Below, piece after piece: positions 1 to 8,084 of a stretch of 64,000 nucleotides of DNA (within the stretch, counting starts at the first letter, position 1; the number at the start of each line of letters is the position of its first letter). Source of the stretch: DASUAS01 sp963819475 (GTDB lineage: Bacteria > Actinomycetota > Acidimicrobiia > IMCC26256 > DASPTH01); NCBI GenBank assembly GCA_963819475.1, contig CAWFWE010000002.1, positions 124,001 to 188,000 on the forward strand. Direction: 5' to 3'. The translations under genes were made by a program, and so were the position numbers. A model generated the notes under the pieces. It searched no databases. It saw nothing but the letters and a program-made list of their open reading frames with translations, and had not been told where the DNA came from.

Positions 1-2196
1 ATCGCGCGGCGCGGCGCCGAGCTCGGCTGCCACGAGGCGCTCTTCACCCTGGGCGAGGCGCCCGAAGCCCGCTACTCCGATGCCGCCGCCTGGTTGGCCG
101 ACCGGGGGTACGCCTCGACGGTCGACTACCTCGTCGCCGCGGCCGGGGTCGTGCTCACCGAGACCGGACTGCTCCCCCACGCCAACGCCGGGGCGCTCAC
201 CGAGGACGAGCTGGTGCGGCTCCGGGCGGTGTCGCCGTCGCAGGGGATGATGATCGAGACCCTGGCCGCCCGTCTCGGTGAACCGGGCGGCCCGCACGCC
301 GGCGCCCCCGACAAGACCCCGGAGCGACGGCTAGCCACGCTGGAGGCCGCGGGTCGCGCCCGGGTGCCGTTCACCACCGGGATCCTGGTCGGCATCGGCG
401 AGACCCGGGCCGAGCGGCTCGAGGCGCTCCTCGCCATCGCCGCCGCCCACGAGCGCCACGGCCACGTGCAGGAGGTGATCGTCCAGAACTTCCTGCCCAA
501 GCCGGGTACGTCGATGTGGCGCGCGCCCGCGTGCGACGGGGACGAGTTCCTCTGGACCATCGCCGCCGCCCGGCTGGTGTTGGACCCGTCGATCCACCTG
601 CAGGCGCCGCCCAACCTGTCCGAGCCCGACGACCTCGCGTCGTTGGTGGCGGCCGGGATCGACGACTGGGGCGGCGTCTCGCCCGTCACCCCCGACCACG
701 TGAACCCCGAGCGACCGTGGCCCCAGCTCGACGTGCTGCGCCGCGCCACCGAGGCCGCGGGCAAGACGCTCGCGCCGCGCCTCACCGTGTACTCCGAGTA
801 CGTGCGCGACGGCGACCGCTGGCTGCACGACGACGTGCGCTTCGCGGTGCGCTGCGCATCCGACCTCGAGGGCCTGGCGCGCGACGACGCCTGGGCCGCG
901 GGCGGCGGGGCCGCGCCTCCCGCGCTGCTCCCGGCGCCGGTGCCGCCGGGCTGGACGGCCCGGGCCCGCACTCCGGTGGGCGAGGTGCTCGACGGCGTCC
1001 TCACCGGCGAGGAGGTCGACGTCGACGAGATCGTCACGCTGCTCGGGGCGCGCGGTCCCGACTTCCTCGAGGTCGCCGCGGTCGCCGACCAGCTCCGGCG
1101 CGACACGGTGGGTGACCCGGTCACGTTCGTCCGCAACCGGAACATCAACTACACCAACGTGTGCACGTTCAAGTGCAGGTTCTGCGCGTTCTCGAAAGGT
1201 CCGCTCTCGCTGAACCTCCGCGGCTCGCCCTACCTCCTCGACCACGAGGAGATCCAGCGTCGTGTCCTGGAAGCGGTCGACTGCGGCGCCACCGAGGTGT
1301 GCCTGCAGGGTGGCATCCACCCCGACTTCGACGGCAACTACTACCTCTCGGTGGCGCGCGCGGTGAAGGAGGTCGCGCCGCAGATCCACGTCCACGGCTT
1401 CACCGCGCTCGAGGTCACCGAGGGCGCCCGCCGTCTGGGCATGCCCTTGCGCGACTACCTGGTTGCGGCGAAGGACGCCGGCCTGGCCACGCTCCCCGGC
1501 ACCGCGGCCGAGATCCTCGACGACGAGGTGCGGGCCGTCATCTGCCCCGACAAGATCGACACCGAAGAGTGGCTCGACGCCCACCGCACCGCGCACTCGG
1601 TCGGGTTGCGTTCGAACGTCACCATCATGTTCGGGCACGTGGAGCGGCCGGAGCACATCGCCCGCCACCTCGTACGCACGCGCGACGTCCAGAAGGAGAC
1701 CGGCGGCTTCACCGAGTTCGTGCCGCTGCCGTTCGTGCACATGGCCACTCCGATCTTCCTGCAGCACAAAGCGCGGCGGGGGCCCACGATGCGCGAGGTG
1801 CTGCTCGTGCACGCGGTCGGCCGCATCGCGTACCGGAACTGGATCGACAACGTGCAGGTGTCGTGGGTGAAGACGGGCGTCACCGGTGCCCGCCAGGCGC
1901 TCCAGGCCGGGTGCAACGACCTCGGCGGCACCCTGATGGACGAGAACATCTCGCGGGCCGCGGGCGCCAGCCACGGGCAGGAGCTCGACGAGTCCGAGCT
2001 GCGCGCCATCGTCGAGCCGCTCGGTCGCCCGCTCGAGCAGCGCACCACGCTCTACGGCCGCACCCGCACCGAGGGGCGCCGGCTGCGGCCGCCGCCCGAG
2101 ACGGTCGAGGCCGACCGGCTCGCCGCCGCCGCGACCGGCGCGGTTCAAGAGGGCGTGCCGGTCACGCTGGGCGGCGTGCGGAGCTCCGCGTCGTGA
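1..2196 (+). CDS. fbiC: FO synthase FbiC (CofG/CofH fusion), 5' end cut by window
   Basis: Bifunctional radical-SAM enzyme making FO, the deazaflavin chromophore of coenzyme F420, from tyrosine and a riboflavin precursor. The frame is open from base 1, so the true start and the CofG-half Fe-S cysteines lie upstream; a TTG at 94 is internal. The CofG tail covers roughly the first 290 codons. The CofH half follows with its own CX3CX2C motif (TNVCTFKCRFCAF) at window codons 388, 392 and 395, then HGFTALEV and SWVKTG regions typical of the family. The next gene starts 10 bases after the stop, suggesting co-transcription. An LLM-type, probably F420-using, oxidoreductase lies at 34.8 kb. Family assignment is firm. 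Confidence 0.95.
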   Translation: MARRGAELGCHEALFTLGEAPEARYSDAAAWLADRGYASTVDYLVAAAGVVLTETGLLPHANAGALTEDELVRLRAVSPSQGMMIETLAARLGEPGGPHAGAPDKTPERRLATLEAAGRARVPFTTGILVGIGETRAERLEALLAIAAAHERHGHVQEVIVQNFLPKPGTSMWRAPACDGDEFLWTIAAARLVLDPSIHLQAPPNLSEPDDLASLVAAGIDDWGGVSPVTPDHVNPERPWPQLDVLRRATEAAGKTLAPRLTVYSEYVRDGDRWLHDDVRFAVRCASDLEGLARDDAWAAGGGAAPPALLPAPVPPGWTARARTPVGEVLDGVLTGEEVDVDEIVTLLGARGPDFLEVAAVADQLRRDTVGDPVTFVRNRNINYTNVCTFKCRFCAFSKGPLSLNLRGSPYLLDHEEIQRRVLEAVDCGATEVCLQGGIHPDFDGNYYLSVARAVKEVAPQIHVHGFTALEVTEGARRLGMPLRDYLVAAKDAGLATLPGTAAEILDDEVRAVICPDKIDTEEWLDAHRTAHSVGLRSNVTIMFGHVERPEHIARHLVRTRDVQKETGGFTEFVPLPFVHMATPIFLQHKARRGPTMREVLLVHAVGRIAYRNWIDNVQVSWVKTGVTGARQALQAGCNDLGGTLMDENISRAAGASHGQELDESELRAIVEPLGRPLEQRTTLYGRTRTEGRRLRPPPETVEADRLAAAATGAVQEGVPVTLGGVRSSAS

Positions 2197-2206
2197 GCGG
2201 GACGGG

Positions 2207-3199
2207 ATGACCGACCGCATCGACGTCGTCGGCATCGGCAACGCGCTGGTCGACGTCCTGAGCCACGAGTCCCACGAGTTCCTGGCCGCCCAGGACCTCA
2301 CGCCGGGGGCGATGACCCTCATCGACACCGCGCGCGCCGAGGCGCTCTACGCCGTGATGGGTCCCGCGGTCGAGATCTCGGGTGGGTCGGCGGCGAACAC
2401 CCTGGTCGGCGTCGCGTCGTTCGGCGGCCGCGCCGCGTTCGTCGGCCGGGTCGCCGACGACGAGCTCGGCACGGTCTTCGGCCACGACATCCGCGCCGCC
2501 GGCGTCGAGTTCCGCGCCAAGCCCGCGTCGGCGGGCGAGCCCAGCGGCCGGTGCCTGATCATCGTCACCCCCGACGCCCAGCGCACCATGAACACCTATC
2601 TCGGGGCGTCCGCCCAGCTGGGGCCGGCCGACGTCGACCACGAGCTGGTCGCCCGGGCGCAGGTGCTCTACCTCGAGGGCTACCTCTGGGACGAGCCCGA
2701 CGCCAAGGCCGCCTACCGCCTCGCCGCCCGCACCGCCCACGACGCTGGCAACCGGGTGGCGTTCACGCTGTCGGACTCGTTCTGCGTCGACCGTCACCGC
2801 GACGAGTTCGTGGAGCTGGTCGAGTCCGAGATCGACGTGCTGTTCGCCAACGAGGCCGAGATCACCTCGCTGTACCAGGTCGACGAGTTCGACGACGCCC
2901 TGCAGCGCGTGCAGCACCACTGCGAGATCGCGGCGCTGACCCGGAGCGAGCGGGGCGCGGTGATCGTCGCCCGCGACGAGGTGCACGTCGTCGACGCCCA
3001 CCCCGTCGCCGCGGTCGTCGACACCACCGGGGCCGGCGACCAGTTCGCCGCCGGCTTCCTCTTCGGGCTCACCCACGGGTACCACCTCGGCACCGCCGCC
3101 CGCCTCGGCGCGCGGGCCGCGGCCGAGGTGATCAGCCACCTCGGTGCCCGGCCCGAGGCGTCGCTGGCCACCCTCGCGGCACCGCTGCTCGCCGACTGA
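2207..3199 (+). CDS. PfkB/ribokinase-family sugar or nucleoside kinase
   Basis: Cytosolic kinase of 330 residues, the usual family length. It starts with DVVGIGNALVDVL, has the GGSAANT substrate-binding segment near residue 59 and ends with the PfkB signature DTTGAGD near residues 271-277, whose Asp is the catalytic base. The pattern resembles the adenosine kinase-like branch, but substrate cannot be read from sequence. The ATG lies 10 bases after the fbiC stop, so the two are probably one transcript. An involvement in F420 metabolism is only a guess from position. Confidence 0.88.
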   Translation: MTDRIDVVGIGNALVDVLSHESHEFLAAQDLTPGAMTLIDTARAEALYAVMGPAVEISGGSAANTLVGVASFGGRAAFVGRVADDELGTVFGHDIRAAGVEFRAKPASAGEPSGRCLIIVTPDAQRTMNTYLGASAQLGPADVDHELVARAQVLYLEGYLWDEPDAKAAYRLAARTAHDAGNRVAFTLSDSFCVDRHRDEFVELVESEIDVLFANEAEITSLYQVDEFDDALQRVQHHCEIAALTRSERGAVIVARDEVHVVDAHPVAAVVDTTGAGDQFAAGFLFGLTHGYHLGTAARLGARAAAEVISHLGARPEASLATLAAPLLAD

Positions 3200-3245
3200 G
3201 CGCGGCACGACCGCGCTGGTCAGCGCCCGCTCTAGCCTGCGGACG

Positions 3246-4298
3246 ATGAAGCTCCCCCGGTACCGGACCGGCGATGCCGCCCTCGACGAGGACGTCGCGG
3301 CACTGGTCGAACGGGTCAGCGACCCCGCCGACGCCGATCTGATCTTCGAGCTGGTGGCGTCGGCGCTGCGGCTGGCGAAGGACGGCGCCGATCGCGGCGA
3401 CCTGAAGATCGCCAACGCCGCGCTGAAGGAGATGCGCCACGCCTTCCACGTGTTCGCGCCCTACCGCACGGCCCGAAAGGTCGCCATCTTCGGGTCCGCC
3501 CGCACGCAACCCGACAGCCCGCTCTACGTGCAGGCGCGCGATCTCGCCGCCGCCATGCCCGCGCTCGACTGGATGGTCGTCACCGGTGCCGGGCCCGGGA
3601 TCATGGAAGCCGGCATCGAGGGCGCGGGAGCCGACAACGCGTTCGGCGTCAGCATCCTCCTCCCCTTCGAGACCACCACGAGCCAGTTCCTGGCCGACGA
3701 CCCCAAGCTCGTCAACTTCCGGTACTTCTTCACCCGGAAGCTGGAGTTCATCAAGGAGTCGGACGCGTTCGTGCTCCTCCCGGGCGGCTACGGCACCCTC
3801 GACGAGGCGTTCGAGCTGCTCACGCTGCTGCAGACCGGCAAGGCGCAACCGGCGCCGGTGATCATGCTCGACGTCCCCGGCGGCACCTATTGGCAGCATT
3901 GGGGCACGTTCGTACAGCGCGAGCTCGAACGGCCCGGGTACGTGTCACTGGAGGACGACCGCCTCTTCTGTGTGACCGACAGCATCGAGACCGCGGTCGA
4001 CGAGATCGTCGGCTTCTACTCCAACTACCACTCGCAGCGCTTCGTGAAGGGACGCCTCGTCCTGCGCATGCGCCACGCACCCGCGCCCGCCGAGTTGGCC
4101 TCGCTCAACCGCGAGTTCGCCGACATCGTCACGCGGGGCGAGATCGAGGTGATCGACCCGACCCCGGAGGAGGTCACCGACGACGACCACGTCGACCTCG
4201 AGCGCATCACCTTCCGCTTCGACCGCCACGGGTGGGCGCGGCTCCGCATGCTCGTCGACCGGCTGAACGGCCGCGCCGCGCCGGAGGCACTGCGGTGA
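3246..4298 (+). CDS. LOG-family (TIGR00730-like) Rossmann-fold protein
   Basis: Protein of 350 residues with the LOG-family core: VAIFGSART near residue 80, VVTGAGPGIMEAG, and the signature PGGYGTLDE near residues 178-186. LOG enzymes cleave nucleoside monophosphates (cytokinin-type phosphoribohydrolase); many bacterial copies have no known substrate. The N-terminal 75 and C-terminal 80 residues extend beyond the core. The ATG was chosen over an upstream in-frame extension because TAGCCT (3233-3238) lies 7 bases before it, fitting a leaderless transcript. Its stop overlaps the next start (GTGA at 4295-4298), so translation is probably coupled. Confidence 0.88.
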   Translation: MKLPRYRTGDAALDEDVAALVERVSDPADADLIFELVASALRLAKDGADRGDLKIANAALKEMRHAFHVFAPYRTARKVAIFGSARTQPDSPLYVQARDLAAAMPALDWMVVTGAGPGIMEAGIEGAGADNAFGVSILLPFETTTSQFLADDPKLVNFRYFFTRKLEFIKESDAFVLLPGGYGTLDEAFELLTLLQTGKAQPAPVIMLDVPGGTYWQHWGTFVQRELERPGYVSLEDDRLFCVTDSIETAVDEIVGFYSNYHSQRFVKGRLVLRMRHAPAPAELASLNREFADIVTRGEIEVIDPTPEEVTDDDHVDLERITFRFDRHGWARLRMLVDRLNGRAAPEALR

Positions 4299-5059
4299 GC
4301 CAGGTCACGTATGACTTCTCGGGCCGGGTCGCGGTGGTGACCGGCGCCGCCGCCGGCATCGGCCGCGCGTCGGCGGTCGCGTTCGCCCGAGCCGGCGCGT
4401 CGGTGGTCGTCGCCGACGTCGACGAGGCGGGCGGCGCGGCGACGGTCGACCTGGCCACGGCCGCGGGTGGCGACGCCCGCTTCGTGCGCACCGACGTGGC
4501 GTCGACCGACTCCGTGCGGCGGATGGTCGACGAGGCCATCACCGCATACGGCCGCCTCGACTACGCCCACAACAACGCCGGCGTCGCCGCCGCGCAGCAC
4601 GACGTCGCCGACCTCCCCGAAGAGGAGTGGGACCGGGTCCAGGGCGTGATGCTGCGTGGCGTGTACCTCTGCATGAAGTACGAGCTCCCCCACCTCCTGG
4701 CGACGGGCGGCGCGATCGTCAACACCGCGTCGGGCGCCGGCCTCGTCGGGTACCCGGGGCAGTCGCCGTACGTGTCGTCGAAGCACGGCGTGCTCGGCCT
4801 CACCAAGTCGGCGGCGCTCGAGTACGGCCACCGCGGCGTGCGGGTCAACGCGGTCTGCCCCGGCACCGTGCTCACGCCCATGGTCGAGGCGGCGACGCAG
4901 CTGCCCGGTCTCGAGGAGCAACTGGTCGCCCTGCACCCCATCGGCCGCATCGGCACCCCCGACGAGATCGCGAACGCGGTGCTGTGGCTCTGCTCCGACG
5001 ACGCCTCGTTCGTGCTCGGGCACGCGCTGGCGGTCGACGGCGGCTACGTCGTCCCCTGA
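4295..5059 (+). CDS. SDR-family NAD(P)-dependent oxidoreductase
   Basis: Classical short-chain dehydrogenase of 254 residues. It shows the cofactor motif TGAAAGIG (about residues 15-22), NNAG near 91-94, the catalytic YVSSK near 158 with its upstream Ser, and the C-terminal FVLGHALAVDGGY. An Asp after the second beta strand (VVVADVDE) favours NAD(H). The GTG start overlaps the LOG stop by four bases; an upstream in-frame extension runs inside the LOG gene and was rejected. Substrate is unknown. Confidence 0.92.
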   Translation: MSQVTYDFSGRVAVVTGAAAGIGRASAVAFARAGASVVVADVDEAGGAATVDLATAAGGDARFVRTDVASTDSVRRMVDEAITAYGRLDYAHNNAGVAAAQHDVADLPEEEWDRVQGVMLRGVYLCMKYELPHLLATGGAIVNTASGAGLVGYPGQSPYVSSKHGVLGLTKSAALEYGHRGVRVNAVCPGTVLTPMVEAATQLPGLEEQLVALHPIGRIGTPDEIANAVLWLCSDDASFVLGHALAVDGGYVVP

Positions 5060-5064
5060 CCCTC

Positions 5065-5093
5065 TTGTGCGCGCGCGGGCGCGGGGTTAGGCT
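5065..5093 (+). promoter_or_regulatory. predicted promoter of the VOC gene
   Basis: TTGTGC (5065-5070), a 17-base spacer and TAGGCT (5088-5093) form a plausible sigma-70-type promoter with transcription expected near 5100, inside the LexA-like box just downstream. Confidence 0.45.
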
Positions 5094-5096
5094 GGA

Positions 5097-5110
5097 CGAA
5101 CACACGTTCG
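5097..5110. promoter_or_regulatory. LexA/SOS-box-like operator
   Basis: CGAACACACGTTCG is a perfect CGAAC-N4-GTTCG inverted repeat, the LexA recognition pattern of Actinobacteria and Firmicutes. It sits on the predicted transcription start of the VOC gene. A second site of the same type precedes alkB at 45159. Confidence 0.6.
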
Positions 5111-5133
5111 TTCGTTTCCCCCCGGAGGTCAGC

Positions 5134-5601
5134 ATGCCCGACGTCGACCCGATCCCCGCCGAGTACCCCCGCGTCACGCCGTACCTGTGCTGCCGGGACG
5201 CGAGCGCCGCCATCGACTTCTACACCCGAGTGCTCGACGCCAAGGAGCGGATGCGCATGCCGGGTGACTCGCCCGAGACCATCGGCCACGCCGAGCTCGA
5301 GATCGGTACCGGCATGATCATGCTCGCCGACGAGTTCCCCGATCACGGGTTCCTCTCGCCCCAGTCGGTCGGGGGCACGCCGGTCACCATCCACGTCTAC
5401 GTCGCCGACGTCGACGCCACCTACACCAAGGCGCTGGACGCGGGCGGCACCTCGGTGCGCGAGGTCGAGAACCAGTTCTACGGCGACCGCTCGGGCCAGT
5501 TCGAGGACCCGTTCGGGCACCGGTGGAGCATCGCCAGCCACGTCGAGGACGTCTCCCCCGAGGAGATGGGCCGCCGCATGGCGGAGATGGCGCAGGGCTG
5601 A
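5134..5601 (+). CDS. VOC-family (PhnB/glyoxalase-like) protein
   Basis: Protein of 155 residues with the vicinal-oxygen-chelate fold. It opens with RVTPYLCCRDASAAIDFY and ends with FEDPFGHRWSIASHVEDVS, the PhnB-type pattern (QFEDPFGHRW). PhnB-like proteins include resistance proteins and demethylmenaquinone-type enzymes, so activity is not predicted. A GGAGG sequence 7 bases upstream supports the ATG. The LexA-like box in the leader suggests damage-responsive expression, unusual for this family. Confidence 0.85.
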   Translation: MPDVDPIPAEYPRVTPYLCCRDASAAIDFYTRVLDAKERMRMPGDSPETIGHAELEIGTGMIMLADEFPDHGFLSPQSVGGTPVTIHVYVADVDATYTKALDAGGTSVREVENQFYGDRSGQFEDPFGHRWSIASHVEDVSPEEMGRRMAEMAQG

Positions 5602-5616
5602 CGCGCCGCCGCGTCG

Positions 5617-5814
5617 TCAGTCGTACTCGGGCGTGCCGCCGAGCGCCACGATTGCGCGCTCGATCGCCCGTCGCGCCTGGAGCACCTTCTTCTCGTCGGC
5701 GAGCGCGTCGGCATCGCCGTCCTCGGCGGCGGCGCGCAAGCGGTCGTAGGCGAGGTCGCGCAGGTCGGCCTCGATCGACTGCAACCGCTCGACGAGGTGT
5801 TCGGCGTCACGCAT
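5617..5814 (-). CDS. small helical protein at the end of the glc operon
   Basis: A 65-residue acidic, Ala-rich protein predicted to be mostly helical (RLQSIEADLRDLAYDRL, DEKKVLQARRAIERAI). No family is recognised. Its ATG lies inside the end of glcF (8-base overlap), continuing the overlap pattern of the operon, which is the main argument that it is translated. It might be an accessory or assembly factor for the oxidase; that is speculation. Confidence 0.6.
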   Translation of the reverse strand: MRDAEHLVERLQSIEADLRDLAYDRLRAAAEDGDADALADEKKVLQARRAIERAIVALGGTPEYD

Positions 5815-7069
5815 CGGGGAGCTCCGGTTCGGTGGGCACGAGGGCGGCGGCCAGCAGCTCGGCGGGATGACGGACGTCGACGCCCGCGGCGCCGAGGTGC
5901 ATCGCGCACCCCGGGTTGGCGGAGACGACGACCATCCGGTCGGCGTCGTCACCGGCGGCAGCCCGCAGGGCGGCGATCTTGCGCTCGCGGATCTCGCCGG
6001 CGAGCACGCGCTCCCGAACCGCGTACGCACCACCGGCGCCGCAACAGAGGCCGTCGTCGGCGGTCTCGTGCAGCCGGTACGCCGGCGCGAGCACCGTCCG
6101 CACCGCGCCGTGGGCCCGCTGGACGTGACGCAGGTGGCACGGGTCCTGGACCACCACGCCGCGCCCGGAGTCGCGCAGCGGGAGCTCACCGGGCTGCGCG
6201 GCCACCCATTCGGAGAAGTCGCGCACGCGCGCCGCGAACGCGTGGGCCTCCGGCGTGTCGATCAGCCGCCCGTAGTCCTTCATCGCCGCGCCGCACCCCG
6301 CGCTGTCGACGACCACGGGTGCCGTGCCCGGCATCGACGCCATCACCCGTCGCGCCAGGCGGCGGGCCTCCCCGATGCGACCGGCGTGCGTGTGGAGCGC
6401 GCCGCAGCAGTCACCACCGGCGCCGGGCAGCCCGACGTGCGCGCCCGCGGTGCGCATCACCCTGAGTGCGTCGCGGTGCACGTCGCGCTGCCACGCGTCC
6501 ATCACGCAGCCGGGGAAGAGGTACGCGTCCGCGGGCGGGTCGTCGGCGACGAGCGGGGTCCGCAGCGAGCGGGCGGACAGCATCGGGAGGCCGAGGCGGC
6601 GCGGCACGAGGTGTAGGCGCTGGGCCACGAGCAGCACCCAGGTCGCGGCGAGGAGGAGGCGGTGGCGCGGGAGCACGAGCGTGAACCCGAACCACTCGGC
6701 GAGTCGGCGCGATGTCCGGCGGGTGTCGGTGGCCGGCGCCGGGTGGGCCGCTAACGCCTCGTTGGCGCCCTCGACGAGATGACCGAACGGCACCGTCGAC
6801 GGGCACGCAGCCTCGCAGCCGCGGCACTGGACGCAGGTCTCGATGGTGTCGCGGAACGCGTCGTCGAGCGGGGCGCCGTCGAACTCGACCGCCCGCATGG
6901 CGGCGATCCGCCCGCGCGGTGAGAGGCGCTCCAGCCCGGTGATCCGGTAGGTCGGGCAGTGCGGCAGGCAGAGCCCGCAGGCGACGCACGCGACCAGCTC
7001 GTCCTCGTCGACCGGGAGGACGCCGGCGCGCTCGCCCCGAACCGGCGGTGCGGTCACTGCGTCAACCAC
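5807..7069 (-). CDS. glcF: glycolate oxidase-type iron-sulfur subunit (GlcF-like)
   Basis: Electron-transfer subunit of 420 residues for a membrane-associated 2-hydroxyacid oxidase. Two 4Fe-4S ferredoxin motifs are visible: C28/C31/C34/C38 (CVACGLCLPHC) and C79/C82/C85/C89 (CVQCRGCEAAC). Two C-terminal Cys-rich CCG-type regions follow (GDCCGALHTHAGR, GLCCGAGGAY). The GTG start overlaps the end of glcE by 8 bases. Order D-E-F matches glycolate oxidase operons; lactate or another 2-hydroxyacid is possible, because substrate depends on GlcD. Confidence 0.88.
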   Translation of the reverse strand: MVDAVTAPPVRGERAGVLPVDEDELVACVACGLCLPHCPTYRITGLERLSPRGRIAAMRAVEFDGAPLDDAFRDTIETCVQCRGCEAACPSTVPFGHLVEGANEALAAHPAPATDTRRTSRRLAEWFGFTLVLPRHRLLLAATWVLLVAQRLHLVPRRLGLPMLSARSLRTPLVADDPPADAYLFPGCVMDAWQRDVHRDALRVMRTAGAHVGLPGAGGDCCGALHTHAGRIGEARRLARRVMASMPGTAPVVVDSAGCGAAMKDYGRLIDTPEAHAFAARVRDFSEWVAAQPGELPLRDSGRGVVVQDPCHLRHVQRAHGAVRTVLAPAYRLHETADDGLCCGAGGAYAVRERVLAGEIRERKIAALRAAAGDDADRMVVVSANPGCAMHLGAAGVDVRHPAELLAAALVPTEPELPDA

Positions 7070-8084
7070 CGGCCGCCTCCACCGGCAGTCGACCGGGCGA
7101 CAGCTTGCCGTCGGGATCGAACGCGTCGAGCACGCGACGCATCAACTTCGCGTTCGGCAGCGCGTCGCCGAAGCCGTCGAGACCGGGCGCGCCGGCCTCG
7201 CGCAGCAGCCAGCCACCGGCGGCGACGGCCGCGGCGCGGGCACCGGCCAGTGTGGTCTCGTCGTCAGTCGCCACGTGCACGGTGCCGACGCCGACCTCCG
7301 CTGCCCACCGCGCGCCGACCGTGTCGAGCGCGGGCGCGAGCTCGCGGAGCGCCGATGGCCGCACCGAGATACGACCACGATGGGGTCCGGCGGGCAGCGC
7401 GGGAGCGGTCGTGGCCTCGGCGCCGTCGATCCGCGCGCACTCGGCGGCGACGTCGGCCGGGATCCCCTCGAGCAGGACGTAGGTGCGGGTGCCGTCCCAC
7501 AGCAGGCACGAGGGCCGGTACAGGTCGCGTCGCAGCGCGAACGGGTCGGCGGCGGTGACGAACCACTCGGCGCTCGCCGGGAGGGGCTGGCACCGCAGGG
7601 TGACCTGCACGAGCACGCCGACGCGACCGAGCGAGCCGACGAGGAGACGGGGCAGGTCGAAGCCGCTCACGTTCTTGACCGTCGGTCCCCCGCCCTTCAC
7701 GAGCCGTCCGTCGGCGGTGACGAAGCGCACCTCCAACACGCGGTCGCGCAGCGGCCCGTGGCGGAGGCGGCGGTGCCCGGACAGGCCCGTCGCCAGCAAC
7801 CCGCCGACGGTGGCGGACCGGTCGCGCGGATCGAGCACGGACTCCTGGCCCTCGGCGGCGAGGACGGCGGCCAGCTCGTCGCTGCAGGTGCCCGCCGCGG
7901 CGGTGACGGTGAGGTCGGCCGGGTCGTAGGTGACGATGCCGGTGGGCGCGTGCACCAGGGTCACGTCGTCCCCGGCTGGCGCGGGCCCGCCCACCTCCCA
8001 GTGGGTGCGGCTGCCGACGGCGGCGACAATCCCGGCCCGGGCCACCGTCTCGCAGAGCTCGTCGACCTCGGTGAGCGTGGGCAT
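7062..8084 (-). CDS. glcE: FAD-binding glycolate oxidase subunit (GlcE-like)
   Basis: FAD-binding (PCMH-type) subunit of 340 residues. It carries TVGGLLATGLSGHRRLRHG and GGPTVKNVSGFDLPRLLVGSLGR, which is the GlcE pattern, and ends in FDPDGKLSPGRLP. The ATG at 8084 is chosen because it overlaps the glcD stop by one base (TGATG); the frame extends upstream only inside glcD. It should form the complex with GlcD and GlcF. Confidence 0.88.
   Translation of the reverse strand: MPTLTEVDELCETVARAGIVAAVGSRTHWEVGGPAPAGDDVTLVHAPTGIVTYDPADLTVTAAAGTCSDELAAVLAAEGQESVLDPRDRSATVGGLLATGLSGHRRLRHGPLRDRVLEVRFVTADGRLVKGGGPTVKNVSGFDLPRLLVGSLGRVGVLVQVTLRCQPLPASAEWFVTAADPFALRRDLYRPSCLLWDGTRTYVLLEGIPADVAAECARIDGAEATTAPALPAGPHRGRISVRPSALRELAPALDTVGARWAAEVGVGTVHVATDDETTLAGARAAAVAAGGWLLREAGAPGLDGFGDALPNAKLMRRVLDAFDPDGKLSPGRLPVEAAGG

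Noticed and set aside
94..96. TTG at 94 as the fbiC start
   Set aside because: Family sequence (ELGCHEALFTLGEAPEARYS) continues upstream in frame to base 1, so the gene is truncated by the window.
331..2328. Long open frames antisense to fbiC (665 and 340 codons)
   Set aside because: High GC removes stops from opposite frames; the translations are Arg/Val/Asp-rich without domains, while the plus strand is clearly FbiC.
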